From Peteryoungia ipomoeae (GTDB lineage Bacteria > Pseudomonadota > Alphaproteobacteria > Rhizobiales > Rhizobiaceae), in NCBI RefSeq assembly GCF_004912165.1, contig NZ_STGV01000004.1:248001-312000 (forward strand): 64,000 bases of DNA, read 5' to 3'. A program made the position numbers and the translations under genes. Positions 51,971 through 62,129 of this stretch are shown here, in pieces. How positions within the stretch are numbered: the stretch's first letter is position 1; each line of letters begins with the position of its first letter. The notes beneath the pieces were generated by a model that was not told the DNA's origin, made no database searches, and saw only the letters and a list, made by a program, of their open reading frames with translations.

Positions 51971-51998
51971 GGAGGGGGGCTTCACGGTCGTCCCCTCC
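51971..51998 (+). terminator. Terminator-like hairpin after amidohydrolase gene
   Basis: GGAGGGG-N14-CCCCTCC forms a seven-base GC stem 16 bases after the stop and is followed by ATTCGTGTTTTC. It is a moderate candidate. Confidence 0.5.
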
Positions 51999-52054
51999 AT
52001 TCGTGTTTTCGTCCGAAACAAAAGTTGAGAGCAGCCAAAATCGTCCCGCATTGC

Positions 52055-52070
52055 GATTTAAATCGATTTA
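52055..52070. promoter_or_regulatory. LacI-type operator candidate upstream of MFS gene
   Basis: GATTTAAATC (52055-52064) overlaps TAAATCGATTTA (52059-52070), a perfect 12-base palindrome with central CG. TxAAAnCGnTTTxA-like palindromes with a central CG are typical of LacI/PurR-family sites. It lies 35 bases before the MFS start. No LacI regulator gene is in the window. Confidence 0.5.
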
Positions 52071-52104
52071 ATTGATAGTGCGCGCATCGATTTGGAGATT
52101 GACT

Positions 52105-53310
52105 ATGAATGAAAAACCGACGATGGCCGCGCCCTTGACATCACTTACTTCCCCGCTCGTCACCCGCGAGCGCATTGCCGTGGCCATCCTGTTCTTTCTC
52201 AATGGCATGGTGATCGGTGCCTGGGCGCCAAAGATCCCGTTCTTTGCCAGTACGCTTGGGCTGACCGAACTCATGCTCGGCATGATGATCTTCGTTTTCG
52301 GCGTCGGCTCTCTGGTGATGATGCCGGTCGCAGGGCTGCAGATCGCCCGCCTCGGTTCCCGCAAGGTCTCGATCGTGACGACCCTGCTCTTCATTCCGAC
52401 GATCGTGCTGGTAACGCTTGTCGATACGGTCTGGATGGGCGCTATCGCGATCTTCCTGTTCGGGGGGCTGACGGGGGCCATGGATGTGGCGATGAATGCC
52501 AATGCGGTTGAAGTCGAGCGCAAGATGCGCCGTTCGATCATGTCCTCGTGCCATGCCTTCTGGAGCCTGGGCGGCTTGTGCGGAGCTGCGACCGGCGGCC
52601 TCCTGATTGCGGCCCTTGGCGTCATGGGCCACGTGCTGCTTCTGGCGGCGGTATGCCTCGTTCTCTTCCTCATTGCGCGACCGATGCTGCTTTCCGACGC
52701 GCCGCATCCCGAAGAGGTCAAGGCCAAGGCTGGCACGAAGTTGACGCTCCTGCCATGGCTCATCGGCCTTGTGGCCTTGTTCAGCATGGTGCCGGAGGGA
52801 ACGGTACTCGACTGGAGCGCTCTCTATCTACGCAACGAACTGGGTGCGACGACGGAAACCTCCGGGTTTGCCTTCGCCGCTTTCTCCTTCACCATGGCGG
52901 TCTGCCGCTTTGCCGGCGACATCGTGCGCGACCGGTTCGGTGCGGTCAGAACCTTGCGGTTCTGCGCGGTGATGGCGATCATCGGCCTGGTGCTTGCCGG
53001 TCAGGCCGGCAATGTGGCGATTTCGATGATCGGGTTTGCGATCGCCGGTATCGGCATTTCCAACATGGTGCCGATCGCCTTTTCCGCCGGGGGCAACATT
53101 CCGGGCCTGCCGCCCGGCGTCGGCCTCTCTGTCGTCACCACCATGGGCTATTCCGGCATTCTCTTTGCGCCGTCGCTGATCGGCTTCGTTGCAGAGCATA
53201 CCTCGTTGTCCAGCGTCTACACCGCCATACCGGCTTTGCTCGTCGTCGTCCTGGTGCTGTCGAACCTCGCCCGCCATGCCGATCGCGTGGACAACGGCCA
53301 GGGCTCGTGA
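52105..53310 (+). CDS. MFS transporter (YbjJ-like)
   Basis: A 401-residue, 12-helix major facilitator protein in the inner membrane. The loop after helix 2 has the family pattern (MPVAGLQIARLGSRKVSIVT). Helix-linking motifs FGGLTGAMDVAMNANAVEVE and SCHAFWSLGGLCGAA are typical of the YbjJ subgroup of sugar or fucose-type MFS proteins. The substrate is unknown. The ATG at 52105 with GGAG nine bases upstream is preferred over the in-frame start at 52072, which would lie beside the operator palindrome. The gene stands alone, 127 bases before ispG. Confidence 0.85.
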   Translation: MNEKPTMAAPLTSLTSPLVTRERIAVAILFFLNGMVIGAWAPKIPFFASTLGLTELMLGMMIFVFGVGSLVMMPVAGLQIARLGSRKVSIVTTLLFIPTIVLVTLVDTVWMGAIAIFLFGGLTGAMDVAMNANAVEVERKMRRSIMSSCHAFWSLGGLCGAATGGLLIAALGVMGHVLLLAAVCLVLFLIARPMLLSDAPHPEEVKAKAGTKLTLLPWLIGLVALFSMVPEGTVLDWSALYLRNELGATTETSGFAFAAFSFTMAVCRFAGDIVRDRFGAVRTLRFCAVMAIIGLVLAGQAGNVAISMIGFAIAGIGISNMVPIAFSAGGNIPGLPPGVGLSVVTTMGYSGILFAPSLIGFVAEHTSLSSVYTAIPALLVVVLVLSNLARHADRVDNGQGS

Positions 53311-53437
53311 TCTCGGCCTTGCCGATCACATGCGCGTCACACAGGGTGGGGCATGATGTCCCGCCCGATGGCCAAGGTTGACAAGCGGACGGCTTTGATC
53401 CACCTCGATGGCGAATGAGGCTTGAAGAGAAGCGGCC

Positions 53438-54703
53438 ATGACTGCAATCACACTCCCATCCCCCGATGCCTATGACCCCAAGCCGCGGCGCGCATCCGTC
53501 GCGGTAGAGGTCGGTGGCGTCATCATCGGCGGCGGCGCACCCGTCGTCGTCCAGTCGATGACGAACACCGATACCGCCGATATCGATGCGACCGTTGCCC
53601 AGGTTGCCGCGCTCTACAAGGCCGGCTCCGAGATCGTGCGCATCACGGTAGACCGGGACGAAAGCGCGGCCGCCGTTCCGAAGATTCGGGAGAGGTTGTT
53701 GCGGCTCGGCATGGACGTGCCATTGGTTGGCGATTTTCACTATATCGGTCACAAGCTGCTTGCCGATCATCCAGCCTGCGCCGAAGCGCTGGCGAAATAT
53801 CGGATCAATCCCGGCAATGTCGGGTTCAAGGACAAGAAGGACAAGCAGTTTGCAGAGATCGTCGAGATGGCGATCCGCTACGACAAGCCCGTGCGCATCG
53901 GCGTGAACTGGGGTTCGCTCGATCAGGAGTTGCTGACGCGGCTGATGGACGAAAACGCCGCAATCGGTTCGCCGCTTTCGGCCCGTCAGGTCACGCGTGA
54001 AGCCATCGTTCAATCCGCCCTGCTGTCGGCGGAGCTTGCCGAGGAAATTGGTCTTCCGCGCAACCGCATCATCCTTTCCGCCAAGGTCAGCCAAGTGCAG
54101 GATTTGATCGCTGTCTATTCGATGCTGGCCGATCGCTCCGACCATGCGCTGCATCTGGGTCTCACCGAGGCCGGCATGGGGTCGAAGGGCATCGTCGCAT
54201 CCTCCGCCGCCATGGGTTATGTGCTGCAGCACGGCATCGGCGATACGGTTCGCGTCTCGCTGACGCCCGAGCCGAATGGCGACCGCACGCGCGAAGTGCA
54301 GGTGGCGCAGGAACTGCTGCAAGTCATGGGCTTCCGCCAGTTCGTGCCCGTGGTTGCAGCCTGTCCGGGCTGCGGACGCACGACTTCCACGGTGTTCCAG
54401 GAACTGGCGCAGAAGATCCAGGACGATCTGCGCAAGAATATGCCGACATGGCGCGACAAGTATCCGGGTGTCGAGGGGCTGAATGTGGCTGTCATGGGCT
54501 GTATCGTCAACGGACCGGGCGAGAGCAAGCATGCCGATATCGGCATCTCCCTGCCCGGCACCGGCGAGAACCCGGCAGCACCCATTTTCATCGATGGCGA
54601 GAAGGCGATGACATTGCGGGGTCCCAACATCGCGCAGGACTTCGAGGCGCTTGTGGCCGACTACATCGAGAAGCGCTACGGTCGCAAAACCGCTGCGGAA
54701 TAA
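53438..54703 (+). CDS. ispG: IspG (GcpE), HMBPP synthase of the MEP pathway
   Basis: A 421-residue enzyme. It catalyses reductive conversion of methylerythritol cyclodiphosphate to hydroxymethylbutenyl diphosphate, the penultimate step of isoprenoid synthesis. The N-terminal barrel begins [20 protein letters not shown]. The iron-sulfur cysteines are in CPGCGRTTS and GCIVNGPGE, giving the CxxC plus one arrangement of IspG. Flavodoxin or ferredoxin supplies electrons. The length is usual for the alphaproteobacterial form. A terminator follows 6 bases after the stop. It is the only MEP-pathway gene here, although a prenyl synthase lies 2.5 kb away. Confidence 0.95.
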   Translation: MTAITLPSPDAYDPKPRRASVAVEVGGVIIGGGAPVVVQSMTNTDTADIDATVAQVAALYKAGSEIVRITVDRDESAAAVPKIRERLLRLGMDVPLVGDFHYIGHKLLADHPACAEALAKYRINPGNVGFKDKKDKQFAEIVEMAIRYDKPVRIGVNWGSLDQELLTRLMDENAAIGSPLSARQVTREAIVQSALLSAELAEEIGLPRNRIILSAKVSQVQDLIAVYSMLADRSDHALHLGLTEAGMGSKGIVASSAAMGYVLQHGIGDTVRVSLTPEPNGDRTREVQVAQELLQVMGFRQFVPVVAACPGCGRTTSTVFQELAQKIQDDLRKNMPTWRDKYPGVEGLNVAVMGCIVNGPGESKHADIGISLPGTGENPAAPIFIDGEKAMTLRGPNIAQDFEALVADYIEKRYGRKTAAE

Positions 54704-54709
54704 CGGACG

Positions 54710-54730
54710 GCGGCAACTTTTTGTTGCCGC
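54710..54730 (+). terminator. Terminator after ispG
   Basis: GCGGCAAC-TTTTT-GTTGCCGC is a perfect eight-base stem followed by ATTTTC, just after the ispG stop. Confidence 0.75.
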
Positions 54731-54779
54731 ATTTTCGCTGTTCTGAAATCATCAGACCAGTCTTGGAGGGGCTCCCAGC

Positions 54780-55445
54780 ATGATCAAAAAGTTTGCCATT
54801 CTCGCCATGTGCGCGACCTATCTCAGCGCGTGCACCACGACCGATCCCTATACGGGCCAGCAGAAGGTTTCGAACACGGCCGGTGGTGCTGCCATCGGCG
54901 CTGCCGTTGGCGCGCTCGGCGGTCTTGCCGTTGGCGGTTCGCCTGTCGGTCGCCGCAACGCGGCACTGATCGGTGCCGGTCTCGGCGCGCTCGCCGGTGG
55001 CGCCATCGGCAACTACATGGACCAGCAGGAAGCCGAGTTGCGGGCGCAGCTCGAAGGCACCGGCATTTCGGTGACGCGCGTCGGCGACCGCATCATTCTC
55101 AACATGCCGTCGAACATCACCTTCGCAACGGACCAGGATGCGGTGATGCCGCAGTTCTATCCCACGTTGAACTCGGTCGCGATCGTCCTGCGCAAGTTCG
55201 AGAAGACCCTGATCGACGTCAACGGCCATACGGATTCGACCGGCAGCCTGGCGCATAACCAGGCGCTCTCGGAGCGTCGCGCGCTCTCCGTGGCGAGTTA
55301 CCTCAATGGCCAGGGCATCGATCCGCGCCGTGTCTCTTCGCTCGGCTTCGGCCCGAGCCAGCCGGTCGCATCGAACGCCACCCCGGATGGCCGCGCGCAG
55401 AACCGCCGCGTGGAAATCCAGATCGCACCTTTGACCGCGAACTGA
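54780..55445 (+). CDS. OmpA-like lipoprotein with glycine-zipper and peptidoglycan-binding domains
   Basis: A 221-residue outer-membrane lipoprotein. The signal peptide ends in a lipobox LSAC with Cys18 as the lipidated residue. A glycine-zipper segment follows (GGAAIGAAVGALGGLA and ALIGAGLGALAGGAIGN), about residues 36-80. The C-terminal OmpA domain (about 100-218) has the peptidoglycan motif VNGHTDSTGSLAHNQALSER and ends NRRVEIQI. It probably tethers the outer membrane to the cell wall. The ATG at 54780 follows TTGGAGGGG. It is monocistronic between two terminators and related to the yiaD type. Confidence 0.9.
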   Translation: MIKKFAILAMCATYLSACTTTDPYTGQQKVSNTAGGAAIGAAVGALGGLAVGGSPVGRRNAALIGAGLGALAGGAIGNYMDQQEAELRAQLEGTGISVTRVGDRIILNMPSNITFATDQDAVMPQFYPTLNSVAIVLRKFEKTLIDVNGHTDSTGSLAHNQALSERRALSVASYLNGQGIDPRRVSSLGFGPSQPVASNATPDGRAQNRRVEIQIAPLTAN

Positions 55446-55470
55446 TTGCTACCCAGGGCTTTGCATCACG

Positions 55471-55496
55471 AAGGCGCCGTCCACCGACGGCGCCTT
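55471..55496. terminator. Bidirectional terminator between OmpA-like gene and lysE-like gene
   Basis: AAGGCGCCGTC-CACC-GACGGCGCCTT is a perfect 11-base stem followed by TTCTTTT on the plus strand. Confidence 0.85.
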
Positions 55497-55501
55497 TTCT
55501 T

Positions 55502-56134
55502 TTACCGCATGATCAAGAGCTTGACGCCGGCGAAGGCGAACAGGGTGCCGAGAACGCCATCGATGGTGCGCCGGGCGCTGGTGTAGATCGCAAGCGCGCG
55601 TGGGGTGGAAAACAGCAGCGCATAGGCCATGAATACTGTCAGGCCGGTGGCCAGGCAGCCGCCAACGATCAGGGCCACCGCTGCCGGTGTGGCGTGGGCC
55701 GGCAAGCCGATGGTGATGATGGCCAGCCAGGCAAAGATGGCCTTGGGGTTGGTCACGTGGATTGCATAGCCCTTCAGAAACGTGGTGCGCAGCCTTTCAG
55801 GGGTGCGTTGAGTGCGCATCTGGTCGGTGTTGCTTGCCGCCGATCGGAAGGCGCGCCAGGCAAGGTAGAGCAGATAACATCCGCCGAGAACACGCAGAAC
55901 GAACAGGGCCTCGGCATAATGGCTGAGGACGGCAGCGAGGCCGAGGGATGCGGCCGCGGCCCAGGTCATCGAGCCGCAGAAGATGCCGCTCGCCATGACA
56001 AGGCCATGCCGTCTGCCTTGTCCGAGCGAAGTCGAGGCGATTGCCATGGTCGCGGGGCCGGGGCTCATCACCGCAACCAGATAGACGAGATAGGCGCTGA
56101 CCACCTGTGGCCAGTGAGTAAGGATATCCTGCAT
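55502..56134 (-). CDS. LysE-family amino-acid exporter (RhtB-like)
   Basis: A 210-residue membrane protein with six predicted helices. The N-terminal LysE signature is MSPGPATMAIASTSLGQGRR; a second conserved block is GYAIHVTNPKAIFAWLA. Members export basic or neutral amino acids or homoserine lactone; the substrate is not identifiable here. The start is the ATG at 56134, matching the family N-terminus; the open frame continues upstream to 56362 but would run into the hisC 3' end. It stands 58 bases downstream of hisC in the same direction and could be co-transcribed with it. Confidence 0.88.
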   Translation of the reverse strand: MQDILTHWPQVVSAYLVYLVAVMSPGPATMAIASTSLGQGRRHGLVMASGIFCGSMTWAAAASLGLAAVLSHYAEALFVLRVLGGCYLLYLAWRAFRSAASNTDQMRTQRTPERLRTTFLKGYAIHVTNPKAIFAWLAIITIGLPAHATPAAVALIVGGCLATGLTVFMAYALLFSTPRALAIYTSARRTIDGVLGTLFAFAGVKLLIMR

Positions 56135-56192
56135 GCTGTTGACCCCGTTCTTTAGGCTGGCAAGGCTAGCCGGGATCGCGATGCAACACACG

Positions 56193-57248
56193 TCAGATGA
56201 TTTGATCGATCGCTGCGAGAAGTTGATGACATTCCGCATCGGTGCCGACGGTGATGCGCAGGTAGTCCGAGATGCGTGGCTTGGCAAAGTGGCGCACCAG
56301 CACGGCACGCTCACGCAAGTCTTTCGCGAGGTCGCCGCCCGCACGGCCAGGATGTCGGGCAAAGACGAAGTTTGCCGCAGAGGGCAGAACCTCGAAACCG
56401 TGGTCCAGCAGCGCCTTGGTCAGCATCTCACGGTTGGCGACGATCTTGTCGCGGGTCTCGCAAAACCATGCTTCGTCCTCGATGGCCGCAGTCGCGGCTG
56501 CCTGAGCCAGCGTATCGAGCGGATAGGAGTTGAAGCTGTCCTTCATTCTCTCCAGTGCCACGATCAGCGGGCGTTGCCCAAGGGCGAAGCCCACCCGCAT
56601 CCCGGCAAGCGAGCGCGATTTCGAGAAGGTCTGCACGACGAGAAGATTGTCATATCTGGGAACAAGCGTGGCCGCGCTCTCCGCGCCGAAATCGACATAG
56701 GCCTCGTCGATCACGACCACCTGCTCCGGATGGCTCGAAACCAGCGCCTCGATGTCATCGAGCGGCAGCGCGACGCCTGTCGGGGCATTCGGATTGGCAA
56801 GGATGATGGCGCCGCATGGGCGCTCATAGTCCGCAATGCGGATCCGCAAGGTGTCGTCGAGCGGGATTTCGTCGACCGTTACGCCGAAGAGCCGGGCATA
56901 GGTCTTGTAGAAGCTATAGGTGATGTCGGGATAGAGAAGCGGCCGATCGTGCTTCAGCAACCCGGCAAAGACGAAGGCCAGCACCTCATCCGAACCGTTG
57001 CCGACAAAGACCTGGTCTGTCGTCAGTGAGAAGCGGGCTGCGAGCCGCTGCCGAAGTGCCGTGGAGGACGGATCGGGATAAAGGCGCAGCCGATCGCCGG
57101 CCGCGGCCTGAATAGCCTCGATCACGCGCGGCGAGGGGCCGTAAGGGTTTTCATTGGTGTTGAGCTTGATCAGGCCGGGAATCTTCGGCTGCTCGCCGGC
57201 GACGTAGGGATCAAGATCGTGGACGGCAGACGACCAGAAGCGGCTCAT
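56193..57248 (-). CDS. hisC: Histidinol-phosphate aminotransferase
   Basis: A 351-residue fold-type-I PLP aminotransferase of the HisC clade. The start [20 protein letters not shown] is diagnostic. The phosphate-binding region [13 protein letters not shown] is present, and the PLP lysine lies in [15 protein letters not shown]. The C-terminal [15 protein letters not shown] fits HisC rather than cobalamin-pathway CobD. It converts imidazole-acetol phosphate to histidinol phosphate in histidine synthesis; paralogues can transaminate phenylpyruvate or prephenate. It starts one base after the end of the prenyl synthase gene, so both are in one unit. Confidence 0.88.
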   Translation of the reverse strand: MSRFWSSAVHDLDPYVAGEQPKIPGLIKLNTNENPYGPSPRVIEAIQAAAGDRLRLYPDPSSTALRQRLAARFSLTTDQVFVGNGSDEVLAFVFAGLLKHDRPLLYPDITYSFYKTYARLFGVTVDEIPLDDTLRIRIADYERPCGAIILANPNAPTGVALPLDDIEALVSSHPEQVVVIDEAYVDFGAESAATLVPRYDNLLVVQTFSKSRSLAGMRVGFALGQRPLIVALERMKDSFNSYPLDTLAQAAATAAIEDEAWFCETRDKIVANREMLTKALLDHGFEVLPSAANFVFARHPGRAGGDLAKDLRERAVLVRHFAKPRISDYLRITVGTDAECHQLLAAIDQII

Positions 57249-57249
57249 G

Positions 57250-58164
57250 TCAGTTCTTCCTCGTCGCCACGAAGTGGGCGATCTCGTTCAGTGGTTCTGC
57301 GGCAGCCCCGTAGGGGAGAAGGCTTTCTTTCGCTTCGGCCACGAGCCTGTCGAGTTCTGTCGTCGCCCAGGCAATGCCGCGCATCGCGACCAGCGTGCCC
57401 TTGCCCTTGCCAGCATCTTTCCCGGTCGCCTTGCCCATGGATTGCGCATCCGCGGTCACGTCGAGCAGGTCGTCGGCAAGTTGGAACGCCCGGCCGATGA
57501 TTTCGCCGAAGCGGCGCAGGCGCCGGCGATCGTCCTCCGGTCTCTGGGCAATGATGGCGCCAGCCTCGCAGGCGAATCGGATAAGCGCGCCCGTCTTCAT
57601 TGCCTGGAGCGTGACGATGCCCTGTTCGTCGGGTGCCTCCGTCTCCGCCGCGAGATCGAGCGCCTGGCCGCCCGCCATGCCGCCGATGCCTGCGGCGCGT
57701 GACAGGGAGAGCACCAGCGCGATCTTGGCGCTGTCGGGCAGATCCGTTTGATCCGAGGCCAGTATGTCGAAGGCGTAGGTCAGAAGTCCGTCGCCAGCGA
57801 GGATGGCCGTCGCGTAGTCATAGGCAATGTGCACGGTCGGCTTGCCCCGGCGCAGATCGTCATCGTCCATCGCGGGCAGGTCGTCATGGACGAGCGAGTA
57901 GCTGTGAATGCATTCGAGTGCGCAGCCAACCTGGAGGGCCGCATCCTCATAGCCGCCGAAAAGCCGTGTGCTTTCCGCCACCAGAAGCGGCCGCAGCCTT
58001 TTGCCGCCATTCAGCGCGCCGTAATGCATCGCTTCCAGAAGCCGGGCGGGGCGAGCAATCTCCTCTTGCCGCACCTCGGGGCCAAGCAGATGGTCAAGCC
58101 TCTCCTCGACGGCGGATGCATAAGAGCGGAGCTTGTTTTCAAAGGCGCGTGCGGCTTGGTCCAT
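57250..58164 (-). CDS. ispA: Short-chain polyprenyl (farnesyl/geranyl) diphosphate synthase
   Basis: A 304-residue all-helical trans-prenyltransferase. The first aspartate-rich motif is [17 protein letters not shown] and the second is QLADDLLD. The conserved GGKRLRPLL at the N-terminus binds diphosphate. Size and motifs suit farnesyl diphosphate synthase, IspA type; a geranylgeranyl product cannot be excluded. It condenses IPP with DMAPP or GPP in the cytoplasm, taking the output of the MEP pathway (ispG lies nearby). The start is ATG 58164. Its 3' end abuts hisC. Confidence 0.88.
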   Translation of the reverse strand: MDQAARAFENKLRSYASAVEERLDHLLGPEVRQEEIARPARLLEAMHYGALNGGKRLRPLLVAESTRLFGGYEDAALQVGCALECIHSYSLVHDDLPAMDDDDLRRGKPTVHIAYDYATAILAGDGLLTYAFDILASDQTDLPDSAKIALVLSLSRAAGIGGMAGGQALDLAAETEAPDEQGIVTLQAMKTGALIRFACEAGAIIAQRPEDDRRRLRRFGEIIGRAFQLADDLLDVTADAQSMGKATGKDAGKGKGTLVAMRGIAWATTELDRLVAEAKESLLPYGAAAEPLNEIAHFVATRKN

Positions 58165-58246
58165 CCCGGCTATTTGGCATGCTGCCGGGTGTCAGGCAAC
58201 GGGAATTTCGACGGAAGCATGGGGACGAAGAGGGCTCGGTCTGGTC

Positions 58247-59041
58247 ATGGGCGCGTGGGCCGGATATGGAAGGGAAGGACGGACCAGGGGCTGTGCATCT
58301 TTGCTGGATGAAAATGACAGGACGGAAGAGCGTTATCAGGCGCTTGAGGACACGGGGCGCAGCTCCGTCCGGGTTTGGCTGCGACGCATCTTCTTGGTTG
58401 TCATCTTTCTCCTTGTCGCTCCCTATCTCCTGATCGTTCTCTACCGCCCGGACTTTGTCCGCCCCATCTCCACGCTGATGCTCGCCGATCTCGTAACGCT
58501 TCAGGGTTACGATCGGCGCTGGGTGGCCTTTGACGACATTTCACCGAACCTGGTTCGCGCGGTCATGATGTCGGAGGACGGGCAGTTCTGCAGCCATGGT
58601 GGAGTCGATTGGGCGCAGCTCCAATCGGTGATCGATGACGCGATGGCCGGCGAAGCAACGCGCGGCGCAAGTACGATCTCCATGCAGACATCGAAAAATC
58701 TCTTCCTCTGGAATGGTCGGTCCTTCGTACGCAAGGCCCTTGAGCTGCCACTGGCGCTGGTATCCGATCTCCTCTGGCCGAAACGGCGGACGATGGAAGT
58801 CTATCTCAACGTGGCCGAGTGGGGTCCCGGCATCTACGGTGCGGAAGCAGCTGCCCAATATCATTTCAAGACGTCGGCTGCGAAGCTGACGCGGCAGCAG
58901 GCGGCGCTGCTGGCGGTTTCACTGCCCAATCCGATCGATCGCGTGGCCAGCAAGCCGGGCCCCGGATTGCGTCGCCTGGCAGCCGTTGTCGATCGGCGCG
59001 CACGGCAGTCTGGCGCCTATACGTCCTGTCTTTTTGACTAG
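58247..59041 (+). CDS. mtgA: Monofunctional peptidoglycan transglycosylase MtgA
   Basis: A 264-residue inner-membrane protein with one N-terminal membrane helix ([20 protein letters not shown]). The glycosyltransferase-51 domain has the catalytic glutamate in [32 protein letters not shown], and the second conserved block [17 protein letters not shown]. It polymerises lipid II glycan strands without a transpeptidase domain. The exact start is uncertain: ATG 58247 is used, but no strong ribosome site is present, and the coding frame is open from 58133, overlapping the divergent ispA. An in-frame TTG at 58301, after AGGGG, is a second possibility. Confidence 0.88.
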   Translation: MGAWAGYGREGRTRGCASLLDENDRTEERYQALEDTGRSSVRVWLRRIFLVVIFLLVAPYLLIVLYRPDFVRPISTLMLADLVTLQGYDRRWVAFDDISPNLVRAVMMSEDGQFCSHGGVDWAQLQSVIDDAMAGEATRGASTISMQTSKNLFLWNGRSFVRKALELPLALVSDLLWPKRRTMEVYLNVAEWGPGIYGAEAAAQYHFKTSAAKLTRQQAALLAVSLPNPIDRVASKPGPGLRRLAAVVDRRARQSGAYTSCLFD

Positions 59042-59225
59042 GGTGCCCGTGTTTTTCCGCTCCGCAATCCGATTGCGCACGCGTGCGGCCAAAAAAATAC
59101 TGCAGGGACTGGTCAAAGCCCCCAATGGCATGTATAAGCCCGCCAAATTCCGAGTTCGAGACAGGGTATGTCCGGCCTCATAGAGGCCGCTAAACCTGTT
59201 TTGCCCGTCACGTGGAGTAGTGAAA

Positions 59226-59411
59226 ATGGCTGTACCGAAGAGAAAAACAAGCCCGTCCAAGCGCGGTATGCGCCGCTCTGCGGACGCCTTGAAGAACCCG
59301 ACCTATGTCGAAGACAAGAACTCGGGCGAACTGCGCCGTCCGCACCATATCGATCTGAAGACCGGTATGTATCGCGGCCGTCAGGTTCTGACCCCGAAGG
59401 AAAGCGCATAA
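59226..59411 (+). CDS. rpmF: Ribosomal protein L32
   Basis: A 61-residue basic protein beginning [20 protein letters not shown], the L32 signature, with the downstream [16 protein letters not shown] segment of the alphaproteobacterial form. That form lacks the four-cysteine zinc ribbon of some other L32 proteins. It is part of the large ribosomal subunit. The start is ATG 59226; the upstream in-frame GTG would add two residues only. A strong terminator follows. Confidence 0.97.
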   Translation: MAVPKRKTSPSKRGMRRSADALKNPTYVEDKNSGELRRPHHIDLKTGMYRGRQVLTPKESA

Positions 59412-59437
59412 TTCAGGCGCATTTGCTTGTTGAATAG

Positions 59438-59456
59438 GGCCGGCGTCATGCCGGCC
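59438..59456 (+). terminator. Rho-independent terminator after rpmF
   Basis: GGCCGGC-GTCAT-GCCGGCC is a perfect seven-base stem followed by TTTTGCTTTTTTG. Confidence 0.85.
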
Positions 59457-59540
59457 TTTTGCTTTTTTGACTGAGGCATCGTTTAGTGTGCGGCAGAAGC
59501 CGCCGCCACGGGCCGGCATCTACAAACTGAGGGATTGCAG

Positions 59541-59936
59541 ATGTTCGTTGCCGTGCCGTTGATGATTATCCCGTTCATTCTTTACAATGTCGTGATCCTA
59601 GGCCCCGGAGTGGCAGCCTTTTCGGCGACGCTTGTCGCAGTTCCCATGCTGTCAGGGGCCATCTGGACCGTCACGCTTGGCGATCTCCTGGTGGTCGCCG
59701 CACTTATCGTGCTCTTCGTCGAGATGCTGAAGTCCACCGTCAGCAGTCGTTACTCGCTGCTTAACCACATGCTGTCCATGCTCGTCTTCATTGCTTTTCT
59801 GGTGGAGTTCCTGCTGGTTCGGGACGGCGCCACGCAACTGTTCTTCAGCCTGATGATCATCGCGCTGATCGATGTGGTCGCCGGTTTTACGATATCCAAC
59901 CGCACAGCTGCGCGCGACGTCTCCATCGGCCTTTGA
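59541..59936 (+). CDS. Small integral membrane protein, function unknown
   Basis: A 131-residue protein that is almost wholly hydrophobic, with four predicted helices: about residues 1-20, 25-60, 75-95 and 100-120. It has short polar links, such as EMLKSTVSSRYSLLN. No recognised motif. Similar four-helix proteins of this size occur next to rpmF or phaR in rhizobia, usually as hypothetical. The ATG at 59541 follows GAGGGA. It lies between rpmF and the convergent phaR. I do not assign a function. Confidence 0.8.
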   Translation: MFVAVPLMIIPFILYNVVILGPGVAAFSATLVAVPMLSGAIWTVTLGDLLVVAALIVLFVEMLKSTVSSRYSLLNHMLSMLVFIAFLVEFLLVRDGATQLFFSLMIIALIDVVAGFTISNRTAARDVSIGL

Positions 59937-59993
59937 GGCCGCTGCCATCCTCGATTCGATCCAGGCGGCGATGTTCTGTCGCCGTCTGGACGC

Positions 59994-60572
59994 TTAGAGG
60001 TTGTCGAGCTTGTTTTGCAGAGAACGCAACTGTTCTTTCAGCTCGTCGATGTCCTTGGCTTCGGCCTTGCGGCTCTCCTTGACCGGCTGGGATGTTGCGC
60101 CAAACGGCGAAAACATCTGCATGGCCTGGTTGAACATCTCGGTGTTGCGCTTGACCTGCTCCTCCATCATCTGCATCGGCATTTGCAGATTTTTAGACAG
60201 CGGATTGTCCCCGAACGCCCGGCTGAGCTGATCGCGCATCTGGCTTTGCTGTTCGGTAAAGGCCTTCATGGAGTGCTCGAGAAAGCTCGGCACGACCATT
60301 TGCATCTGGTCGCCGTAGTAACCGATGAGCTGCCTGAGGAAGGAGATCGGCAACAGTGTGTTGCCCGTCTTCGATTCCTGTTCGAAGATGATCTGGGTGA
60401 GAACGGAGTGGGTGATGTCCTCGCCTGACTTGGCATCCTGGACAACGAAATCCTCGCCCTTCTTCACCATCTTCGCGAGGTCTTCCAACGTGACGTAGGT
60501 GCTTGTCCCGGTGTTGTAGAGGCGGCGATTGGCGTATTTCTTGATAACGATGTCGCCATCGGTCTTGGCCAT
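59994..60572 (-). CDS. phaR: PhaR, polyhydroxyalkanoate synthesis repressor
   Basis: A 192-residue regulator. The N-terminal PHB/PHA accumulation domain is diagnostic (VIKKYANRRLYNTGTSTYVT, then LEDLAKMVKKGEDFVVQDAKSG), followed by an IIFEQES segment. A helical, Gln/Met-rich C-terminus ends in a coiled-coil-like LKEQLRSLQNKLDNL. PhaR binds DNA and PHB granules and represses phasin and synthesis genes until polymer forms. The ATG at 60572 has TTAGGAGACAGCA upstream. It diverges from phaA across 227 bases that would hold both promoters. Confidence 0.93.
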   Translation of the reverse strand: MAKTDGDIVIKKYANRRLYNTGTSTYVTLEDLAKMVKKGEDFVVQDAKSGEDITHSVLTQIIFEQESKTGNTLLPISFLRQLIGYYGDQMQMVVPSFLEHSMKAFTEQQSQMRDQLSRAFGDNPLSKNLQMPMQMMEEQVKRNTEMFNQAMQMFSPFGATSQPVKESRKAEAKDIDELKEQLRSLQNKLDNL

Positions 60573-60799
60573 TGCTGTCTCCTAACCCGTCGATTTTTGA
60601 TGGTTTTTGCTCTTCCCGTCACGAATGTAAGCGCAAATGAAGTCTGGTGACAATCTCTTTGTGCGTTGCAGGATGCGCGTTTTGATTTTTGTCATTCCGG
60701 TTGCAACCAAAGAAGGTAACGTGAGGCCTCAAGTGGTTTGACAGGGGTGCCAGTCTTTGTCAGTTTCTGCTTAACCACAACGCATCGGAGGATCCATCC

Positions 60800-61981
60800 A
60801 TGACCACCCCGTCCATCGTGATTGCCAGCGCCGCCAGAACGCCAGTGGGTTCCTTCAACGGCGCGTTGTCCTCCGTCGCCGCGCATGATCTGGGGGCCGT
60901 CGCCATCAAGGCGGTGCTTGAGCGGGCAGGGGTTGGTGCAGACGAGGTGGACGAAGTGATCCTCGGCCAGATCCTGACTGCCGGCCAGGGGCAGAACCCG
61001 GCTCGTCAGGCTGCCATGAAGGCCGGCATTCCTCAGGAAGCCACCGCCTGGGGCCTGAACCAGCTGTGCGGTTCGGGCCTGCGTGCCGTCGCCATCGGCA
61101 TGCAGCAGATCGCAACCGGAGATGCAAAGATCATCGTTGCCGGCGGCCAGGAATCCATGTCCATCGCGCCGCATTGTGCCCATCTTCGCAACGGCACCAA
61201 AATGGGCGACCTCAAGATGGTCGATACCATGATCAAGGACGGCCTGACGGATGCCTTTTATGGTTATCACATGGGCACGACGGCGGAAAACGTCGCGCGC
61301 CAGTGGCAGTTGACCCGTGACGAACAGGACGCCTTTGCCGTCTCCTCGCAGAACAAGGCGGAAGCCGCGCAGCTCGCCGGTCGGTTCAAGGACGAAATCG
61401 TGCCGGTCATCGTTCCAGGTCGCAAGGGCGATGTGACTGTCGATCAGGACGAGTACATCCGTCATGGGGCGACGCTTGAGAGCATGCAGAAGCTGAAACC
61501 CGCCTTCGACAAGGAAGGCACGGTGACGGCCGGGAATGCATCGGGGATCAATGACGGTGCGGCCATGGCACTATTGATGCCGGAAGCCGAGGCATCGCGC
61601 CGCGGGATTGCACCCCTTGCTCGGATCGTCTCCTGGGCAACTGCCGGCGTCGATCCGAAGATCATGGGCACTGGCCCAATTCCGGCTTCACGGAAGGCAC
61701 TTGAAAAGGCCGGCTGGAAGATCGGCGATCTCGATCTTGTCGAGGCGAACGAGGCATTCGCCGCGCAGGCCTGCGCCGTCAACAAGGATCTCGGCTGGGA
61801 TACTTCTATTGTCAACGTCAACGGCGGTGCGATTGCCATCGGCCATCCCGTGGGTGCCTCGGGTGCCCGCATCCTCAACACGCTGCTGTTCGAGATGAAA
61901 CGTCGCGGCGCCAAGAAGGGACTTGCAACCCTTTGCATCGGTGGCGGGATGGGCGTTGCCATGTGCCTTGAGGCCTATTGA
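60800..61981 (+). CDS. phaA: Acetyl-CoA acetyltransferase (beta-ketothiolase)
   Basis: A 393-residue thiolase. The acyl-carrier cysteine is Cys90 in [12 protein letters not shown]; the C-terminal general-base cysteine is Cys379 in [14 protein letters not shown]. The histidine is in [13 protein letters not shown]. It condenses two acetyl-CoA to acetoacetyl-CoA, the first step of PHB synthesis, and is reversible. It lies 148 bases before phaB in the same direction, opposite phaR. AGGATCC is the upstream ribosome site of ATG 60800. Confidence 0.95.
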   Translation: MTTPSIVIASAARTPVGSFNGALSSVAAHDLGAVAIKAVLERAGVGADEVDEVILGQILTAGQGQNPARQAAMKAGIPQEATAWGLNQLCGSGLRAVAIGMQQIATGDAKIIVAGGQESMSIAPHCAHLRNGTKMGDLKMVDTMIKDGLTDAFYGYHMGTTAENVARQWQLTRDEQDAFAVSSQNKAEAAQLAGRFKDEIVPVIVPGRKGDVTVDQDEYIRHGATLESMQKLKPAFDKEGTVTAGNASGINDGAAMALLMPEAEASRRGIAPLARIVSWATAGVDPKIMGTGPIPASRKALEKAGWKIGDLDLVEANEAFAAQACAVNKDLGWDTSIVNVNGGAIAIGHPVGASGARILNTLLFEMKRRGAKKGLATLCIGGGMGVAMCLEAY

Positions 61982-62129
61982 CGCCGCGAGGTGGTTGAAC
62001 GCCAATTCGTTGATTGCACTCAATTTCGACCTCTCGGTATCTGCCGAGTTCACCTGACCATGGCGAAGCGACGGGAACCGCTTCGCCCGTGGATCGACCA
62101 TCGACCCAGAAAAACAAGGGGGGAAGCAT

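Noticed and set aside
60573..60799. PhaR binding sites in the phaR/phaA divergent region
   Set aside because: TTGCAGGATGCGC and CTGCTTAACC are weakly suggestive, but no clear repeated motif stands out, so none is annotated.
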